64,000 bases of DNA from Vagococcus vulneris (GTDB lineage Bacteria; Bacillota; Bacilli; Lactobacillales; Vagococcaceae), in assembly GCF_003950515.1 (NCBI RefSeq), contig NZ_NGJS01000002.1, positions 1 to 64,000 of the forward strand, given 5' to 3'. Position numbers and translations under genes: made by a program. Below are positions 63,636 through 64,000 of this stretch, in pieces. Every line of letters begins with the position of its first letter. Within the stretch, counting starts at the first letter, position 1. Below the pieces are notes generated by a model. That model ran no database searches. It was not told the DNA's origin and was given only the letters and a program-made list of their open reading frames with translations.

Positions 63636-64000
63636 CTATAAAGATATTGCCATTAAGATTGCTGACTCTGTCGGAAAATGATAGTACTTTTTACGTGTAC
63701 CGATTCTTTCAAACCCGAGTGTCTCATAAAAAGACCGTGCAATTTGATTAGACTCTCTAACCTCTAAAAAACATTTATGACAACCTTCTGTTCTCAATAA
63801 TTTTTTCATTTCATACCAAATTCTTTTTCCTGTATTTTTTCCTTGTTGTTCCGGGCTAACAGCAATGGCTAATAGTTCAGCCTCATCTAGCACAACCTGA
63901 ATCGTACAATACGCTAAAGTATTTTGACTTTGGTCATCACAGATAATCAATGTTCGATTATTAGAATTTGCCAGTGCATCGGCAAACTGCTGCTCAGTCC
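63636..64000 (-). CDS. rimI: RimI-type ribosomal protein S18 N-acetyltransferase, N terminus cut by the window end
   Basis: The reading stays open to the window edge ([20 protein letters not shown], typical of the RimI N-terminal third). Seen: [20 protein letters not shown] (acetyl-CoA loop), then [20 protein letters not shown], the family end. It acetylates S18 or related N termini; many Firmicute RimI proteins act with the TsaD cluster. The stop is 47 bases before the tsaD start I chose. At least 20-30 N-terminal residues are outside the window. Confidence 0.9.
   Translation of the reverse strand, partial: TEQQFADALANSNNRTLIICDDQSQNTLAYCTIQVVLDEAELLAIAVSPEQQGKNTGKRIWYEMKKLLRTEGCHKCFLEVRESNQIARSFYETLGFERIGTRKKYYHFPTESAILMAISL

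Overview
The window reads as chromosomal DNA of a low-GC Gram-positive coccus of the Lactobacillales, most probably Enterococcaceae (Vagococcus- or Enterococcus-like). The markers are a fused RNase PH/RdgB gene, a metNIQ operon behind a T-box leader, a queT gene behind a preQ1-II-type leader, a Zur-type box before a zinc-independent S14 gene, a CcpA gene, and a sortase-anchored protein. The genus is inference; no rRNA or tRNA gene is present.

Region 1 (1-3.6 kb) is accessory. It holds the start of one IS200/IS605-type transposase at the left edge, a lipoprotein, several small hypothetical genes, and a decayed IS200-type element inserted in the remains of an IS256-family transposase. Region 2 (3.5-17.6 kb) looks like a genomic island. 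It carries a McrBC type IV restriction locus whose mcrB is split by a 1-bp frameshift, a PTS sugar operon of unknown substrate led by a PRD regulator, a scar fusing an iolA start to an iolD end, a HicB-like protein and a broken DUF2075 ATPase. It lies between two direct copies of the 3' end of sufB with its terminator; the copy at 3486-3568 is decayed.

Region 3 (17.6-39.3 kb) is mostly core: the sufCDSUB iron-sulfur operon, lytSR-lrgAB with a LytTR-like operator, a Nudix hydrolase, a dead XRE/membrane regulator, metNIQ, deoC, an NrtR-like regulator with an alpha/beta hydrolase, glpD, a UPF0316 protein, a frameshifted ywbE, and a zinc-starvation cluster (rpsN2, a 37-residue protein, adcA with a ZinT domain).

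Region 4 (39.5-49.7 kb) is a maltodextrin locus: alpha-glucosidase, neopullulanase-type enzyme, MalE-MalF-MalG transporter, a DUF1189 MalA-like protein, a MalR-like LacI regulator, and a MerR/TipA-type regulator. cre-like and LacI-type operators lie before the two transcription units. Region 5 (49.7-58.3 kb) holds queT, an SDR-DUF2829-small membrane protein operon, an HD phosphohydrolase, a lipoprotein, an LPKTN-anchored amidase, ccpA and two cell-envelope stress genes. Region 6 (58.3-64 kb) holds an MscS channel, a CBS protein, and the yfcE-like, rph-rdgB, murI, tsaD and rimI genes.

Several genes (mcrB, DUF2075, XRE regulator, ywbE) are broken by single-base indels in or beside A/T runs. These may be real decay or phase variation, or assembly error. 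The strongest leads are the sufB-end repeats flanking the island, the queT leader with an enlarged pseudoknot loop, the frameshifted mcrB, the perfect dyad before the PRD regulator, and a chromosomal DUF2829 (Tad2-type) gene overlapping an SDR gene.
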